Below are positions 34,229-46,695 of a stretch of DNA of 64,000 nucleotides, in pieces. The notes under the pieces were generated by a model that worked only from the letters and a program-made list of their open reading frames with translations, did no database searches and was not told where the DNA came from. Source of the DNA: Siphonodentalium dalli (Eukaryota > Mollusca > Scaphopoda > Gadilida > Siphonodentaliidae); contig CP136061.1 of the NCBI GenBank assembly GCA_032622095.1, forward strand, positions 265,898,790-265,962,789, read 5' to 3'. A program made the translations under genes and the position numbers. Every line of letters begins with the position of its first letter. Position 1 is the stretch's first letter.

Positions 34229-34764
34229 TTAAAGGTACTCAATCCGATCAGACGCTCCTAAAGTACTATTTCTTTGGTTTCGGGGTTAACAAAAATATTT
34301 GATTCGAGTCGAGAAACCACCCATCAAAGCTCAGAGTGATCAGATATCTATTTTTGAAGTTTGATATTTCTCGAGATGTGTAATAGGATGTGGCCCAGAA
34401 ACACGTGGTCAAACAGAGGGTCTCTGACAAAATTGTATTAAGATGGATCTCTGACAAAATTGCGGATGAAGATGGATAACTCTAAAATCAAGTGGTAACA
34501 CGGTCAAATTTCGAGATACTTTAGTGATCCTATATTATTGAACAAAATCTTGATAAATAACAAGTTTTGGGAAATTTGATACCATAGTTGACAGTGGTTA
34601 GCATTATTTTGTTGCAATAAATTGATTCTGATAACTAAAGCGTATTTTTGAAGAAATGTTGTTGTTGTCGTCGTCGTCGTCGTTGTCGTTGTTGTCGTTG
34701 TTGTTGTTGTTGTTGTTGTATATTGATGGTATGGGGAACGTCTGGTCGGATTTAGTATCTTTAA
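34229..34764 (-). mobile_element. MITE with TTAAAGGTACTCAATC ends, copy 3
   Basis: The left end ttaaaggtactcaatccgat and the right end gtcggatttagtatctttaa are inverted. Arm B (ctcctaaagtactatttctt, cggggttaac) is first, and arm A (ttgatggtatggggaa) last. A GTT/GTC triplet array lies at 34657-34720 just inside arm A, giving poly-Thr on the minus strand. The flank 33948-34228 has nothing recognised and would be intron if the neighbouring exon is real. Confidence 0.8.
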
Positions 34765-36689
34765 TATCGCCGAAGCGACGGGATTTGGCGAGTCGATCTT
34801 CTTTGAATAATCTCTAACGCAATAGAATGGCGGATTAGAAACGTGCTCCCCAGACCTTGTTCTTATACCAATCAGAAATATGGCATAAACAGTTATTATT
34901 GTCAACTGTTTTTTCCTTTGTTATGTAAACAAAAGCAAAAAACGTTACAGAACCTGGATTTTTTTTTTATCCGGATATGGTAAACACAAAGAGCGCTATT
35001 TGTTACTGTTTTCCTGATATGGAAATAATAAAGAGCCTTTATATAATTTGTGTGCTATTAATTGTGATGTGTTATGTAAACAGAAGCACAACTTCTGTAA
35101 CACGAGCAGGCTCTTGTTTACGTACACCATCGTACGTCTTGACGACACTATTACGCGCTGATTATGTTTGGCATATGAACAAAACTATATATTTTTTAAT
35201 ATTCCTTCTGTTGATGGCGATTTGAACAAATATGAATACTTCTGCAAGGAACGCCGCCCGTGCCTTTAAGTATGACTTTCTAGAATTATTATGGCCAAAA
35301 TGAAAAACGTGAATCTTTGAAGAATTGAATCTAAGTGCAGACAAAGGACTATTTGGAAACGGATCAGCCTAAATGTCACGAGAGGGTTTCCGATTATAAT
35401 TGACGGATCAGCCTAAATGTCATTCACGAGATGGTTTCCGGTTATATTTGTGTCGTCTGCGAACATTTGACAGATACATAACGTTGTGAGTGGGATACCA
35501 TTGATGTGTATATTATGCTCTGTTCATCTCGGAACTATGTTATGGAGATACGAGGGGTTATTTTATTATTTTGTACAATTTACATAATTTGGAGGTCTTC
35601 CGACACCCAGGCAGTGTTTCATATATCGAGTTCCAATATGATATTTTGATTGCTGCAGCTTTTCGTTGCTCCAGTCACGACCCTTTTTGTCTCATATGGG
35701 GGGGGGGGGGTCTGCAAATGTTTTCTGAACCGGGGTGGTTGGTTCTTTTCAGCAGCCCGGCTTACACAATTTTTCCTATGTTCATTTTACTTCAAAATAA
35801 CTGGACAAAAGGGTTAAAGAGTGCTTCTATTATGTAATAGGTATGCGATTAACTCTTGATAAGGGCGGACCATCAGTTAATAATCAGGGGTGACACCAAT
35901 GGATGATAAAAAAGGTCAGATTGCTAAATGTTTTCGACAATGATATATCATTGACATGGGAAGGCTCAAATTTAAATAGTTATATTAAAACTTAAATATC
36001 ATTTATTCAACTCGACAAATATTAAAACATAACACAATAATAGATTATTCAAATAAATGTAAACTCTTCAGATAAAAGACTATTTAAAAAAACCAAAATA
36101 AAATAAAACATAAAGGTGATAAAACAAACTTTGACCGATTTCAACGATATTCGGTATATCTATAAAATTACAGGCACCTCTAAATGTGAGCTGTAAAATT
36201 GCCAGTGGCCATCTTCGATTTTACTCTTTGTAAAACTCAATCATTTAGCACACTTTACAGGTCACATTCCTAATCCAATCGGCACCAAACTTCATATGGA
36301 TTTTCGGGGTGACCTCTAGATGGGAGCCTCCCTCCCCGGAAATTCGAATAAAAAATGGCCACCACCAGCCATCTTGGATTGGATAAGATCAGGAAAACTG
36401 AGTAAAATAGTCATTTGAAGCAGTTTGAAGGACGTTGGTCCCAATCCCAGAATCGGAAAATATAGGGGGTTGTGGTTACTCAGAGGTGGGGGAGAATTGC
36501 GCCTATAGTGTCCGTAAATTATTTCCTGACACCCCCCCCCCCCCCCACTGCCTCATATTGCACTTTTCTAGTATGTCGCTTCGTGCACCATTAGTATAGT
36601 TTTCACAGAAAGGAGAATCATACTCTAAACTAGGACGTATGTAGACAAAAATTAATTCTTTCGATTGTTCTTCTGTAAAGAACGAATTT
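34765..36689. other. No gene recognised; small tandem repeat
   Basis: An 82-codon plus frame (34977-35225) contains a hydrophobic stretch (IIKSLYIICVLLIVMCYV) but no splice or domain support. ggatcagcctaaatgtca occurs at 35361 and 35405. G and C homopolymers lie at 35699-35710 and 36530-36546. Mixed aaaatggcc/ccatcttggatt motifs near 36350 resemble those of the long-TIR element. Confidence 0.4.
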
Positions 36690-37090
36690 GTTCTTTCAAA
36701 TCAAAGACCGTTTCTTGGCCGCTCTCCTTTTAACATCAGCTATATGGTCGTTACCTTTATTGTTAAATGTCACTCCCTCCAAGATGTTCATACGTATGTA
36801 CGGTTTCTATCATTTCGCCTCCCACTATTATGGGTTTTGTATGGCTTTGTTATCTGTTTGTGATATTATCATGGACTTTGTTTTAGGGGAACTGAATTCA
36901 CCTCTTCAATACACACTCTTTTTCTCCTCTCGATAAAGTAGTTTAGCCTGTTCTCCCAAAAGTCAGGTCGGCTTATAATAGGACTTGTTTTAGGTTCATA
37001 ATTGGCGTAGAGCCGTTTCAGTTTGAGTCCATAACGAACTGAAAACTAGAGTGTTTTAATGCCAGTATCGACTCATAATAACCTACTATA
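36690..37090 (-). pseudogene. LINE ORF2 fragment, decayed
   Basis: On the minus strand near 36845-36800 the pieces SGRRNDRNRTYVYE and ILEGVTFNNKGNDHIADVKR resemble the region after the reverse transcriptase palm in LINE ORF2 (typical form: ..YLGV.F...G....HI..). Several frameshifts separate the pieces. The 36940-37090 part is similar in sequence to 39945-40030 (cctaaaacaagt.ctattataag, gagaacaggct). It is too decayed to assign to a clade. Confidence 0.5.
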
Positions 37091-37365
37091 AGCTCGGTAT
37101 GTGCTGACAACGATACGAATAAACTAACTCACGTCTTATTTTCAGAATATTTTGCAATGCTGTGACCGTCTCTAATATATAAATGATCTACTGGAGTGTA
37201 ACACTGGAGTTGTTGATTTAAACATAGTTCAGTAGTCTTAGAAGATATAGAGACCGAGAGAAAGTTATATTAATCTCCTGTTTTATTGTTTGTTTTTGTT
37301 TTGTTTTTTGTTTGTTTACAAAATGCTAGTTTTAATATCGTCGTTCAGCACAACATAATATAACA

Positions 37366-37894
37366 GGGACATGACAATCTGCGGGATGGGATGGGATATG
37401 GGACAAAACGACAATCTGCGGGACAGAATTTCAAATTGCGTGGGACGGCCGATATCTCGAGGAATACAGAGCGTTGGGGGCTCATTTTGGTGTCTAACGA
37501 AAGGCCCACATTCGACATATCCACACATATTAACCCCGCCACTGACCGGACACCAGAAGTTGCATTATTTGATCGACAACTGACCTAACATGGGGTGGAA
37601 TTTGGGATAGCATGACTATCTGCGGGACGGGATTTTCAAATTGCATGGGACGGCCGATATCTCGAGGAATACAGCGCGTAGAGGGCTCCCTTTGGTGTCT
37701 CACGAAAGGTCCACATTCGCCCTATCCACACATATTAACCCCGTCACTGACCGGACACCGGAAGTTACATAAGTCGGTCGACAACTGACCTAACATAAAA
37801 TGCCACAAACACGAAAAACTGCGTTCGACATTAATGTTTAGAATTTAGATTTATCGATGAATATCCCATCCCATCCCGCAGATTGTCATGTCCC
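37366..37894. mobile_element. hAT-like MITE with exact 8-bp target duplication
   Basis: GGGACATGACAATCTGCGGG + atgggatgggatat is mirrored exactly at the right end. The flanks are ATATAACA at 37358-37365 and again at 37895-37902. Between the ends are two tandem, roughly 85-90% similar units (37416-37590 and 37624-37800) sharing gacggccgatatctcgagga and ttaaccccg. An 8-bp duplication suggests hAT; no transposase is present. Open frames on both strands are by-products. Confidence 0.87.
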
Positions 37895-38171
37895 ATATAA
37901 CATTCAAACCCAAGCTGTTACATCCATTTTGATAATAGTTAATTGGTCACTGTTACCTGTTTCCGCAAAATGAGTCGACTGTACCAATTAACCAATTGCG
38001 TTTCACCAAGGTTGAGCTCTACTCATTACGTTTTGCTAGATTCCATTCTCTGCGATATATATATAATTGCACGATCGATTTTATTTAATTCCATGAGTAT
38101 TAAGACAGTCCCCAATTGCGTGTTTTTATTTTGCGACATATAGTTCTACGCATAATTCCGCTAACATTAGC

Positions 38172-38335
38172 ATGTGGGCAGATGAAGCTGTGTCGGAATT
38201 GTTGGAGGAAATACAACTAAGAGAAAGTATCTGGAATAAACAACGCGAACCATACAAGGACCAAAACAAGAAAAAAGGCTGATTATAACGAACTTTGGAA
38301 GATTCATACTGCGAATATGCAGCGGACGACATGGC
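38172..38335 (+). pseudogene. MADF/Myb-like DNA-binding domain remnant
   Basis: From the ATG at 38172 the frame reads MWADEAVSELLEEIQLRESI and WNKQREPYKDQNKKK, then stops at 38282. If one A of the run at 38272-38277 is treated as extra, the sequence continues ADYNELWKIHTANMQ. The spacing of a leading Trp, an acidic helix, ..RE.IWN....YK and a later LW..I matches MADF or Myb/SANT-like domains, found in the accessory protein of PIF/Harbinger elements and in transcription factors. A single-base slip in an A-run fits a decaying transposon gene. No terminal repeats were tied to it. Confidence 0.5.
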
Positions 38336-38805
38336 TAGCTATGGTATACTAATTATGACGACCAACTGCCACCAAACTATCATTATAAATTGTCACACCT
38401 TATATGCCATAGCTACAGTGGATGTCCGCAGCCATAAATACCTATACTAGTTATATATTACTTGTATTTGTATCGCGTTATTTGCTAATGCTCATGTGAT
38501 GTTGATATGAAAACACCATTGATTTATATCTGTTCACATTTCCGCTTGAGGGGGAAGTTGTCAATGCTGAATTATTTATAGAATAAGTTGTACGACGTTT
38601 TGTCTATTCTGTTTCCTATACATCGCTGTGCTAGTTGGTGGAACTTCATAAATGTCAAGCTCACATCTATTGCATCCACATAATCGATACCGGATTATTA
38701 TCAATCGCAATTATCAAGAGACCACTTCGATTCCATTTGATCTATTTAACTATCACCTCGATTATAGGTGAAAATAGGATGTTAGTGTCCATATACATAT
38801 ATATC

Positions 38806-39070
38806 TTTATTTCCTCCTCATGGGAGATCATTGATACATATACAATTAAATCACAAAAATAACAAAGAAATCAACGAAGAAATGGCAATAATACACAAAT
38901 ATAAGGACATAATACCATATATAATTTATTTACAATGAAATAATAAAAAAAATATAGCAATACTGTAAATCGAAACATTCTTAGTCTCTCGCTCTCTCTC
39001 TCTCTCTCACTTTCTCTCTATCTATCTATCTCTCTATCTATCTCTCACTCTCTCTCACACACACACGCTC
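38806..39070. repeat. Retroelement tail and CT/CTAT microsatellite
   Basis: tctttatttcctcctcatgg + gagat resembles 6301-6328, next to an ATAT run, and again looks like a minus-strand LINE/SINE 3' end. A CT-rich, CTAT-containing microsatellite follows at 38988-39062, ending in (CA)n. Confidence 0.55.
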
Positions 39071-39479
39071 ATCCCCACACACATATCCTCCCACCCACAC
39101 AAAGCTAACGCACACTGGTTTACATCATACATGGATACTACTCACATCTAGCTCAGATTAGGCCAAAATACCAAGGTGATATCATGCTGACATCTCCAAC
39201 CTTAGTGTAAGCAAAATGTAAGACATACATAATCAGCTTCGAAAAATTACACACGTATGCAATGAAGTAGAATAATGGCACGGTCAGAATCGATTATACA
39301 TACAAATCAGTCATGCATTCACCATATGAGCTTACAAACCTAGAATGCATGATCTACATGCACATAGACATAAAATGCTTGTCAATGTATATGAAAATAT
39401 CATGAGAATAAACTCATATTGAATTTATTTTAAAAACACAAATAAGTTAATATCGTCATTATTTGAATCTGAACTACGC

Positions 39480-40137
39480 TCTATGTGTACCTAAACCGAC
39501 TTACCGGGTGTACGCTCTTATACTGTGTTTTCACTGTGACCCGCTCCAGAAAACGGAATAACGGATATAGTCCAATATGGGCTTATATCGGAATCAAATA
39601 AGTCTGATACGAAACAATGTGAATATTTAGATTAAATATGAACATATTTGCACGATGATATGTTGCTTTCATCGCGATGAATAATATAATGAACAATCAC
39701 AACACTATGCTTGGAAATACACAGCTGGTAAATCAGATCGTTTCCGCCGCCAGGCCATATCTCATCTAAGAATAGAATAAATTTGTCAATCGACTTTGAA
39801 GCGATGGAACTGTGTATTCAAAGACTGAATGAGATTTATGTACAAATAAAAATTAATACAATGAGCTATGTACAAATAAAAGACACATTATGAGTCGATA
39901 ATGTGACTAAAATGCTCTCATTTTCAACACATTATCGACTCAAAATGAGGCGATTCGAATTAGATTATCTGCCTAAAACAAGTTCTATTATAAGCAGACA
40001 ATGTGAGAGTTTTCGAGAGAACAGGCTGAATTTATACGACCCATCATGATTTATACCGAAATATACAGAACTTAATGTATCAATCAACAATATACAAATA
40101 TATCGTGTAGGCGAAGATTCTGGGGAAAATAAATCGT
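39480..40137 (+). pseudogene. Decayed CR1-like LINE fragments around a palindrome
   Basis: 39890-39950 is an imperfect palindrome (gagtcgataatgtgac ... acattatcgactc). After it, 40025-40130 on the plus strand encodes fragments of NLYDPS..IPK.TEL..S(I/M)NNIQ.YRVGED, matching the minus strand at 48400-48490. In CR1-like LINEs this region lies between the reverse transcriptase palm and thumb. 39480-39680 is similar to 48640-48835 (gtgtacgctctta, tgtgttttcact). The two loci carry the same blocks in different relative orientation. Confidence 0.45.
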
Positions 40138-40351
40138 ATTGTGCCCCCTTGTCCAGTGCTAAGTCGTACAGTACCCCCAGTTGTCTAACTACTACAACTT
40201 TTAGTGGGTACTCACTTTCAATTGAACATTTGAAAAGTTTATTTTTGTTAATGCCCAAAGCTCCACCCCTCTTTAACCGTTGAGCTCGATTTGAGCAAAT
40301 CTGAAACTCAAATCATCAAATAACCATTCACACCCAATATGAAACTCAATC

Positions 40352-41935
40352 ATAAGTCGTACAGTACCCCCATTTCCAGGTGCTAAGTCGTACAGCGCCC
40401 CCCCCCCCATGTCCGGGTGCTAAGTCGTACAGTACCCCCATGTCCGGGTGCTAAGTCGTACAGTACCCCCATGTCCGGGTGCTAAGCCGCACAGCACGCC
40501 ATGGCCGGGTGCTAAGTCGTACAGTACCCCCATGTCCGGGTGCTAAGTTGTACAGTACCCCATGTCGGGGTGCTAAGCCGTACAGTACCCCCATGTCCGG
40601 GTGCTATGTCGTAAAGTACCCCAATGTGCGGGTGCTAAGTCGTACATTACCCCATGTCCGGGTGCTAAGTCCTACAGTACCCCCATGTCCGGATGCTAAG
40701 TCGCACAGTACCCACATGTCCGGGTGCTAAGTCGTACATTACCCCCATGTCCGGGTGCTAAGTAGCACAGTACCCCCATGTCCGGGTGCTAAGTCGTACA
40801 GTACCCCCATGTCCGGGTGCTAAGTAGTACATTACCCCCATGTCCGTGTGCTAAGTCGCACAGTACCCCCATGTCCGGGTGCTAAGCCGTACAGTACGCC
40901 ATGTCCGGGTGCTAAGTCGTACAGTACCCCCATGTCCGGGTGCTAAGTCGTACAGTACCCCATGTCGGGGTGCTAAGTCGTACAGTACCCCCATGTCCGG
41001 GTGCTATGTCGTAAAGTACCCCAATGTGCGGGTGCTAAGTCGTACATTACCCCATGTCCGGGTGCTAAGTCCTACAGTACCCCCATGTCCGGGTGCTAAG
41101 TCGTACAGTACCCCCATGTCCGGGTGCTAAGTCGTACATTACCCCCATGTCCGGGTGCTAAGTCGCACAGTACCCCCATGTCCGGGTGCTAAGTCGTACA
41201 TTACCCCCATGTCCGGGTGCTAAGTCGCACAGTACCCCCATGTCCGGGTGCTAAGTCGTACAGTACCCCCATGTTCGGGTGCTAAGTCGTACATTACCCC
41301 CATGTCCGGGTGCTAAGCCGCACAGTACCCCATGTCCGGGTGCTATGTCGGACAGTACCCCCCATGTCCGGGTGCTAAGTCGTACATTACCCCCATGTCC
41401 GGGTGCTAAGTCGCACAGTACCCCCATGTCCGGGTGCTAAGTCGTACATTACCCCCATGTCCGGGTGCTAAGTCGCACAGTATCCCCATGTCCGGGTGCT
41501 AAGTCGTACATTACCCCCATGTCTGGGTGCTAAGTCGCACAGTACCCCCATGTCCGGGTGCTAATTCGTACATTACCCCCATGTCCGGGTGCTAAGTAGC
41601 ACAGTACCCCCATGTCCGGGTGCTAAGTCACACAGTACCCCCATGTCCGGGTGCTAAGTCGCACAGTACCCCCATGTCCGGGTGCGAAGTTGTACAGTAC
41701 CCCCATGTCCGGGTGCTAAGTCGCACAGTACCCCCATGTCCGGGTGCTAAGTCGCACAGTACCCCCATGTCCGGGTGCTAAGTCGCACAGTACCCCCATG
41801 TCCGGGTGCTAAGTCGCACAGTACCCCCATGTCCGGGTGCTAGGTCGCACAGTACCCCCATGTCCGGGTGCTAGGTCGCACAGTACCCCCATGTCCGGGT
41901 GCGAAGTTGTACAGTACCCCGATGTCGTCTATGTG
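40352..41935. repeat. Minisatellite, 30-bp unit, about 53 copies, with 400-bp higher-order period
   Basis: The unit is ccccatgtccgggtgctaag + tcgtacagta. Units of 29 and 31 bp occur, shifting the reading frame. The block 40479-40730 recurs almost unchanged at 40879-41130, giving a 400-bp higher-order repeat. A single related unit sits outside the array at 40141-40178. Open frames with a repeating VLSRTVPPCPG-like peptide arise because 30 is a multiple of three; there is no start context or flanking gene. Confidence 0.93.
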
Positions 41936-42934
41936 ATGCTCCACGTGATACAACCGCCCAAGTACCACCCTGACTCCCATACACCACACTCGCGGGATGA
42001 ACACATGGAAAACCTGGTGCCACATAAGGGGACTTTTGCAATAGCAGTGGGGCTGTGGACCCAGTGAATCACGGGCCAACGCGGGGTAGAAGATATAATC
42101 ATGCTTATTTTATCTGGCATGACTGCGCGCTTTAAAAAAATATTCTGTTTGTACCAAAGAATTCGTTCTGACATATTATTTATAGTCTACTAATTTGGAG
42201 AGCTGGGAGAATTGTCGATCAAATGTTAGTAGTTGTATTACATTGGCCAGACAATACAATAAATAGCAATGTAATTTGAAACCAAGAACATGCGTGTAAA
42301 GCCGATTGATTGAGTCGGGTCGTCACATCACACGTCTTGAATCGCTGCAGGACCGAGGTTGACAATTATGTAAGACGTACCTCCATGATGTTAATTAAAT
42401 CGATGCCTCACTGTCTTCATGCCAAAGCTATTACCATAAACAACCCTAGGACATCACACATTGTCGCACTAATTTCTTAGTTGCCTTTATGAATGATGGC
42501 TGCCCGCTGGTGTGCTACAGTAGGTCCGTACACAGTACTGACGTATATCACACACCGTGGCATTTTATGTCCGTATTCAGTACTGACGTTTATTACATGA
42601 TCATACCCTTGTTTTATTCAATAAACCCATTCTATAAATTGTGATATTAAACGTTCGTTTAATAACAGGAAATAGTGCCAGATGACCTTTGACTTCTGGG
42701 TTGTCGTTTGTTTACAATCCGTACGATACTGTGGCTTCCAATATTTTTCCAACAAACTGTAATGAATGAAGAGTTTGAAAAAGTTATGTCATTAAATATA
42801 CGCCATTAAATACACCAAATGGTTTTTATTTATCTATTTCTTTACGCGGGAAAACAACGCATAGTTGCGTGAAACGTCATCGCATGCCTTATATATAGAA
42901 GCCGATGTTAGTTTCGCGTCCCATTATTAATTTA
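41936..42934. other. No gene recognised
   Basis: Open frames of 76-81 codons at the left edge are extensions of the array. No domain, splice site pair or repeat family was recognised in the remainder. Confidence 0.45.
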
Positions 42935-43063
42935 GTTGTACATTCTATATATTACATGATCGAAAATCTCGACAAAACATACCTAAATCAACAAAATCTG
43001 ATTTTGTTGATTTAGGTATGTTTTGTCGAGGTTTTGGATCATGTAATAAATAGAATGTACAAC
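42935..43063. mobile_element. Near-perfect 129-bp palindrome
   Basis: gttgtacattctatatatta ... aaatctgattt ... tgtaataaatagaatgtaca folds on itself with arms of about 62 bp, few mismatches and almost no loop (centre near 42999). It ends next to aactcgtcccc, similar to cactcgtcc beside the inverted repeat at 48027, so the two may be related. Confidence 0.85.
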
Positions 43064-43955
43064 TCGTCCCCAGTTTATAGCGTAATGTCAAAACTCGATA
43101 GGTCACCTACGGCAGATGAATAACAAGAAAACCAATGTCAGAAATTGTAACGCGGTCAAGATCATATTTTATATACCCATGATTGTAATTATAGAATATA
43201 AAATATATTGGTTTCACGAATGACCAATTCATAATTCCGTTAAAACAACTAATCCTTCAAATTATTACAACTATATACGGTTTATCACTGATGTTTCTCA
43301 CGCATCTCACCAGAATTCCTAACTACACCTTTTACCGGACTCGACGTCCGGGTCGCAATTCAACTTTTAATCCGTCCCAAAAATTCCCATTTCTATAAAT
43401 AAATAAAACGCCCATGACCCATGTGTACCAAGAATTAGCGAAAGATTATACACATGGAGCGCCAAATAATCAATAGAATCGTAGTAATTGTCAGATAAGT
43501 GGTGTACCTAAAACGCTGAATCTACGTGCGTCTACGTGTTATTGTGAGATAAGTGCGCATACGTGTTATTGTGAGATAAGTGCGTCTACGTGTTATTGTG
43601 AGATAAGTGCGTCTACGTGTTATTGTCAAAACACCGACCACTGTTTTATTGTGGTACCAGATAAGCTACGGAAATCGAAAACATATAATACCATAATCCC
43701 AATCATATCAATAGGTAATTGTTTAATCAATGGTGTGTTCAGCCAGCCGATCACAGAGCGATCACTGTCTGTGGTGGCAGTAAAATGTGTTGTCAATAGT
43801 TGAATGTTTTCACTTATTTGACCTCATTGGACTGATTCCTCGCCTCATTTTTAAAGCCCAGGATTTAAAGGGACCTAATGGCTTCAAAGTGGGTTAATGT
43901 CAAATAACATATGTCTGTATAAACTCTGTAAAACAACAATGAACAACAAGTACAT
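43064..43955. other. No gene; 27-bp tandem repeat
   Basis: From 43527 to 43626 the 27-bp unit gcgtctacgtgttattgtga + gataagt occurs about 3.7 times. The remainder has no recognised feature. Confidence 0.65.
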
Positions 43956-44363
43956 TTAAAGGTACACAATCCGATTCGATTGTCCCCATATCATCAGATT
44001 CCAACAACAACATTTTTAGATGCCGCTTCAGTCAGTTACCAAAATCGATTAATTGCCCAAAAATAAGGCTAACCACTGTCAAATATAGTATCAAATTTCC
44101 CGAAACGTGTTATTTATCAACACATTGTTCTACGAAATTTGGCCTTATTATCAACACGAAGATCTTGATTTTCATCTACAATTTGGTCAGAGTCGACTTT
44201 TTAATGGGCCCAAAATGTTGAAAAATACTAGATTTCAAAAATCGATATCTAATAACGATGAGATTTGATAGGTGGGTACATCGACTAGAATCAAATATCT
44301 TTTACCCCCGAATCAAATTAAATAGTAATTGAGGGGCGCTTAATCTGATTATGCTTCTTTTAA
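43956..44363 (+). mobile_element. MITE with TTAAAGGTACTCAATC ends, copy 4
   Basis: The left end ttaaaggtacacaatccgat with arm A (tccccatatcatca, ccaacaacaacat) and the right end with arm B (acccccgaa, tagtaattgaggggcgctta) closing in cttcttttaa. The internal order matches the 13600 copy, so the same orientation. The right end is diverged. Confidence 0.78.
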
Positions 44364-44479
44364 AATACACTATGTTCTAACTATTATTAGAGACATTACT
44401 AATAACTCTCCATCATTTGGGAGTGTGCAAAAGGAAGTACAAGTTTATTAATACGTTATAATACAATCATTACTGATGC

Positions 44480-46152
44480 AGTCAAATTAGTCCAATGCGA
44501 TAATACAGTTTAATTAGTCCAATAAAATAACACACTTTAATTAGTCCAATAAGATAACACAGTTTAATTAGTCCAATAAGATAACACAGTTAAATTAGTC
44601 CAATACGATAACATAGTTTAATCAGTCCAATACGTTAACACAGTTTCATTAGTCCAATACGATAACATAGTTTAATTAGTCCAATACGTTAACACAGTTT
44701 AATTAGTCCAATAAGATAACACAGTTTCATTAGTCCAATAAGATAACACAGTTTAATTAGTCCAATAAGATAACACAGTTTCATTAGTCCAATGCGATAA
44801 CATAGTTTAAATAGTCCAATACGTTAACACAGTTTAATTAGTCCAATAAGATAACACAGTTTCATTAGTCCAATAAGATGACAAAGTTTAATTAGTCCAA
44901 TAAGATAACACAGTTTAATTAGTCCAATACGATAGCACAGTTTAATTAGTCCAATAAGATAACACAGTTTAATTAGTCCAATAAGATAACCGTTTAATTA
45001 GTCCAATACGATAACACAATTTAATTAGTCCAATTTAATAACACAGTTTAATTAGTCCAATAAGATAACACAGTTTAATTAGTCCAATAAGATGACACAG
45101 TTTAATTAGTCCAATAATATAACACAGTTTAATTAGTCCAATAAGATAGCAAAGTTTAATTAGTCCAATAACATAGCACAGTTTAATTAGTCCAATAAGA
45201 TAACACAGTTTCATTAGTCCAATAAGATGACACAGTTTAATTAGTCCAATAAGATAACACAGTTTAATTAGTCCAATAAGATAACACAGTTTAATTAGTC
45301 CAATAAGATAACAGTTTAATTAGTCCAATACGATAACACAATTTAATTAGTTCAATAATATAACACAGTTTAATTAGTCCAATAAGATAGCACAGTTTAA
45401 TTAGTCCAATAAGATGACACAGTTTAATTAGTCCAATAATATAACACAGTTTAATTAGTCCAATAAGATAGCAAAGTTTAATTAGTCCAATAAGATAGCA
45501 TAGTTTAATTAGTCCAATAAGATAACACATTTTAATTAGTCCAATAAGATAACACAGTTTAATTAGTCCAATAAGATAACACAGTTTAATTAGTCCAATA
45601 AGATAACACAGTTTAATTAGTCCAATACGATAACACAGTTTAATTAGTCCAATAATATAACACAGTTTAATTAGTCCAATAAGCTAGCACAGTTTAATTA
45701 GTCCAATAAAATGACACAGTTTAATTAGTCCAATACGATAACACAGTCAAATTAGTCCAATAAGATAACACAGTTTAATTAGTCCAATAAGATAGCACAG
45801 TTTAATTAGTCCAATAAGATAACACAGTTTAATTAGTCCAATAAGATAACACAGTTTAATTAGTCCAATAAGATAATACAGTTTAATTAGTCCAATAAGA
45901 TAACCCAGTTTAATTAGTCCAATCAGATAACGCTGTCAAATTAGTCCAATAAGATAACACAGTTTAATTAGTCCAATAATATAGCACAGTTTAATTAGTC
46001 CAATAAAATAACACAGTTTAATTAGTCCAATAAGATAACACAGTTTAATTAGTCCAATAAGATAACACAGTTTAATTAGTCCAATAAGATAACACAGTTT
46101 AATTAGTCCAATAAGATAACACAGTTTAATTAGTCCAATAAGATAACACAGT
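44480..46152. repeat. Minisatellite, 27-bp unit, about 62 copies
   Basis: The unit is tttaattagtccaataagat + aacacag. Common variants are cattag, tacgataac, tagcac, gatgac and ataatata. Deletions of two to three bases occur (for example near 44991 and 45311). A minus-strand frame repeating IGLIKLCYL exists because 27 is divisible by three; it has no sign of being expressed. The array is clean and uninterrupted. Confidence 0.95.
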
Positions 46153-46419
46153 ATATAGTAACAACCTAAAGGATCAAAGCATTGAAAAATATTCTGAAAA
46201 TCATATTCAAGACTGAATTATTTGACGGTTCGTCCCCATTTTCACGAGAAGCCGCGAGACCAGATGGGTGAGTTCCAGTTAGGACTTTAGTTTATCGAAG
46301 GAGATGGAAGTGATTTAATTGACTGTATATGTAAGATGCATACGAATAGAGTCTCACCTAAGATAGATAGAAAAACGACAACAAATTCAAAACGAACAAT
46401 ACAATCATGCCGTTGAGTA
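46153..46419. other. No gene recognised
   Basis: This short unique stretch lies between the 27-bp array and the MITE at 46420. Nothing was identified. Confidence 0.5.
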
Positions 46420-46695
46420 TTAACCCTTTACCCAACAGAACGGCCCTGTGCCAATGCATGCTCTTATATAAGCGAGTCGATCATAGGTCGCCTCGCATAT
46501 ATAAGAGACTGCATTGGCTTAACACATTAAAAATTATAAAATTGTTAAATGCATTCTCTTATATATGCGAGGCGACATATGGTCGACTCGCATATATAAG
46601 AGAATGCATTGGCACAGGGCATAACTGTAACTATCACAATGTGGTCAAGGAGCCGGTTCCAATGGTTTTGGCCGTTTTGTTGGGTAACGGGTTAA
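46420..46695 (-). mobile_element. TTAA-flanked double-hairpin MITE, copy 4 (internally deleted)
   Basis: TTAA + CCCTTTACCCAACAGAACGG at the left; TTTTGTTGGGTAACGGG + TTAA at the right. P (46450-46518) has several changes; P' (46549-46613) lacks its first bases and directly follows a shortened spacer. Most of the long right arm is deleted (ggttccaatg joins ttttggccg). Confidence 0.83.

Noticed and set aside
34504-34905. 133-codon frame with a poly-threonine tract
   Set aside because: The tract is a GTT/GTC microsatellite inside a MITE, and both ends of the frame lack coding features.
40479-42067. Frames with a proline/cysteine-rich decapeptide repeat
   Set aside because: Product of a 30-bp satellite; 29- and 31-bp units break the frame and there is no gene context.
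45291-45530. Leucine/isoleucine-rich repeat protein on the minus strand
   Set aside because: It arises from the 27-bp array and begins and ends within it.
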